Of a stretch of DNA of 6,037 nucleotides, positions 4,591-6,037 are shown one piece after another. Origin of the DNA: SIG607 sp045586405. Its GTDB lineage: Bacteria; Bacillota; Clostridia; Oscillospirales; Acutalibacteraceae. The notes below the pieces were generated by a model, which was given only the letters and a program-made list of their open reading frames with translations, searched no databases and was not told the origin of the DNA. Each line of letters opens with the position of its first letter. Position 1 is the stretch's first letter. Both the position numbers and the translations under genes were made by a program. The stretch covers positions 1 to 6,037 of the forward strand of contig JAZNAG010000074.1 in assembly GCA_045586405.1 (NCBI GenBank), read 5' to 3'.

Positions 4591-6033
4591 ATTACAAAAG
4601 AGAGAGAAAAAACTGAAAAAAGCGGAGCGTATTCGAGCATAAGTGTACGTTCATTTGTGACGGTGGCAGTTCTGTTATTGGCGGTTTTGTTTTTCTGTGG
4701 ATCACTTTCTTATTTTATTCCTCAGGGAACGTTTGAAAGAGACATAGATCAAAATATTATTCCCGGTACATATCAAGCAGGTGAGATAGACGGAATTGCA
4801 CCTTGGCGTGTGCTTACGGCACCATTTAGAGTATTTGCGTCGGAAGATGGACTGACTATCATTATGATAAGCGTCTTCTTGCTTGTGATGAGTGGTGTGT
4901 TCAATCTGCTGGACAAGACCGGCGGTATCAGCACATTCATTGATTTTATTATGCGACGTTTGAAAAACAGCGGTGGTATGGTTGTGTGCATTATGATACT
5001 GCTGTTTATGCTCTTCGGCAGTCTGTTTGGTATGTTTGAAGAGTTGGTAACACTTCTGCCGCTGATTATCGTATTTATGCTGTCTATGCAGTTGGATACG
5101 ATGATGGGACTGGGTGCTTGTCTGATGGCGGCGTGCTTCGGCTTTTCTACTGCAATTACCAATCCGTTTTCTGTAGGAACAGCCGTCCAACTGGCAGGAA
5201 TACCTGTATCTTCGGGTGTTTGGCTCAGAGTGGTATTCTTTGCGATTGTCTACGTTGTTTTATGTGTTTTTTTGTTAGGGTATCTGAAGAAAATTCGAAA
5301 GAATCCTCAGGCGTCACCTACTTATGAGCTGGATCAGAAAAAGCGTGAAACCCTGACCTTACACAAAGAGGAGTCGCAGGATCAGATAAAGATATTCAGA
5401 GTGTATGCGGTATTCTTCGCTGTTCAAGGGGCGTTGCTTCTGGCAATTGCCTGCATTCGGGCAATTTCCGGCCTTGCAATTCCGATCCTTGCCGTAAGCT
5501 TTTTGATTTCCGGTTTGATAGCGGGACAGATTGTGTGCAAAAACTTCCGAAAAGTGCTGTCTTATTTCTCTCAAGGAGCAGTCGCAATGCTTCCTGCGGT
5601 GGCTATGATTGCAGTTGCTTCCTCGGTGAAACTTGTGATGGTCGAGAGTAATATAATCGATACGGTTATGAACGTTGTGTTGCAGTCTTTGGTCGGAAAG
5701 GGTAAGTTTGTTACAATTCTTCTGATTTATGCTTTGATTCTGTTTTTACAACTGTTCATTGGCTCGGCATCGGCAAAAATCTTTTTGGTTATGCCCATTG
5801 TCCTGCCGATTACAAATGCCTTGGGTGTTTCGCCTACATTGGTAATTCTGACTTACTGTATGGCAGACGGCTTTACAGACGTTATCCTGCCTACTAATCC
5901 CGTACTGCTCATAGGACTCTCCATGGCAAACGTGTCTTACTGGAAATGGCTTAAATGGACATGGAAACTTCAGTTATTGTTGTTTGCTATATCTGTAGCA
6001 GTTTTGTATTTCGGCGTTTTGGTCGGATATTAA
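4591..6033 (+). CDS. YfcC/DcuC-family membrane carrier (anaerobic dicarboxylate or amino acid transporter family)
   Basis: This is a secondary carrier of the YfcC family, whose relatives include C4-dicarboxylate carriers and basic amino acid exchangers. The substrate here is not known. From 4591 it has 480 residues and about 11-12 membrane helices, a cytoplasmic loop at about 231-267 and two repeat-like halves. Family-like motifs are IPQGTFERD (43-51), GSLFGMFEE (143-151), NPFSVGTAVQLAG (191-203), GSASAK (391-396), MADGFTD (424-430) and PTNPVLL (434-440). In standard annotation it would start at GTG 4657 (458 residues), which removes the basic N-terminus and leaves almost nothing before helix 1. 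In-frame sequence from ATT 4591 reads (M/I)TKEREKTEKSGAYSSISVRS, a normal cytoplasmic start, with a good ribosome binding site. It lies 15 nt after the acyltransferase gene and is in the same operon. The C-terminus is complete; an ATG at 6035-6037 may begin a further gene. Confidence 0.85.
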   Translation: MTKEREKTEKSGAYSSISVRSFVTVAVLLLAVLFFCGSLSYFIPQGTFERDIDQNIIPGTYQAGEIDGIAPWRVLTAPFRVFASEDGLTIIMISVFLLVMSGVFNLLDKTGGISTFIDFIMRRLKNSGGMVVCIMILLFMLFGSLFGMFEELVTLLPLIIVFMLSMQLDTMMGLGACLMAACFGFSTAITNPFSVGTAVQLAGIPVSSGVWLRVVFFAIVYVVLCVFLLGYLKKIRKNPQASPTYELDQKKRETLTLHKEESQDQIKIFRVYAVFFAVQGALLLAIACIRAISGLAIPILAVSFLISGLIAGQIVCKNFRKVLSYFSQGAVAMLPAVAMIAVASSVKLVMVESNIIDTVMNVVLQSLVGKGKFVTILLIYALILFLQLFIGSASAKIFLVMPIVLPITNALGVSPTLVILTYCMADGFTDVILPTNPVLLIGLSMANVSYWKWLKWTWKLQLLLFAISVAVLYFGVLVGY

Positions 6034-6037
6034 TATG

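Noticed and set aside
4702..5190. Long minus-strand frames (4702-5190 and 4773-5162) opposite the transporter
   Set aside because: They are His/Gln/Ser-rich or low-complexity translations with no motif, no ribosome binding site and no operon context, lying fully opposite a well-supported membrane protein gene.
1..6037. CRISPR array, tRNA or rRNA genes, riboswitch
   Set aside because: No regularly spaced direct repeats, no cloverleaf-like or rRNA-like conserved segments, and leaders too short for known riboswitches were seen on reading both strands.

Overview
The window looks like chromosomal DNA of a low-to-moderate GC Firmicute, most likely a Clostridia-type anaerobe related to spore formers. 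The reasons are an IS200-type transposase of the clostridial kind, a recognisable C-terminal remnant of the sporulation gene spoVAC, Shine-Dalgarno sites of the GGAGG type, sigma-A-like promoters, and a YfcC/DcuC-type carrier. I see no rRNA, tRNA or CRISPR array.

Layout. (1) Positions 1 to about 551 hold the 3' part of an IS200/IS605-family element. Its tnpA is cut by the window edge and broken by one extra TA unit in a (TA)4 run. A series of small hairpins forms the element's right end. (2) Positions 552-2204 hold an AT-rich minus-strand operon with its own promoter at 2176-2204. It encodes a small hydrophobic ORF, a bacterial-PH-like membrane protein with a C-terminal SHOCT domain, and a four-helix membrane protein of unknown function. 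The genes are tightly packed: an ATGA overlap, then a 10-nt gap with the ribosome binding site over the upstream stop codon. (3) Positions 2234-2377 hold about 47 codons of the SpoVAC C-terminus with no 5' part, followed at once by a strong rho-independent terminator. (4) Positions 2421-2649 are an intergenic regulatory region with an inverted repeat and a near-consensus promoter. (5) From 2650 to the end is a plus-strand operon: a 641-residue multidomain lipid enzyme (VTT/DedA-like membrane domain, PlsC-type acyltransferase, zinc ribbon, C-terminal beta-rich module), then a YfcC-family transporter whose best-supported start codon is ATT.

How it fits together. The plus-strand operon is a membrane-lipid acyltransferase fused to a putative lipid-handling membrane domain, co-transcribed with an organic or amino acid carrier. 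The AT-rich minus-strand cassette lies between a degenerate insertion sequence and a truncated sporulation gene. This suggests past insertion and deletion at this site. I found no defined new system. The points most worth following are the VTT-LPLAT-zinc ribbon fusion, the small membrane cassette next to the spoVAC scar, and the ATT start of the transporter.
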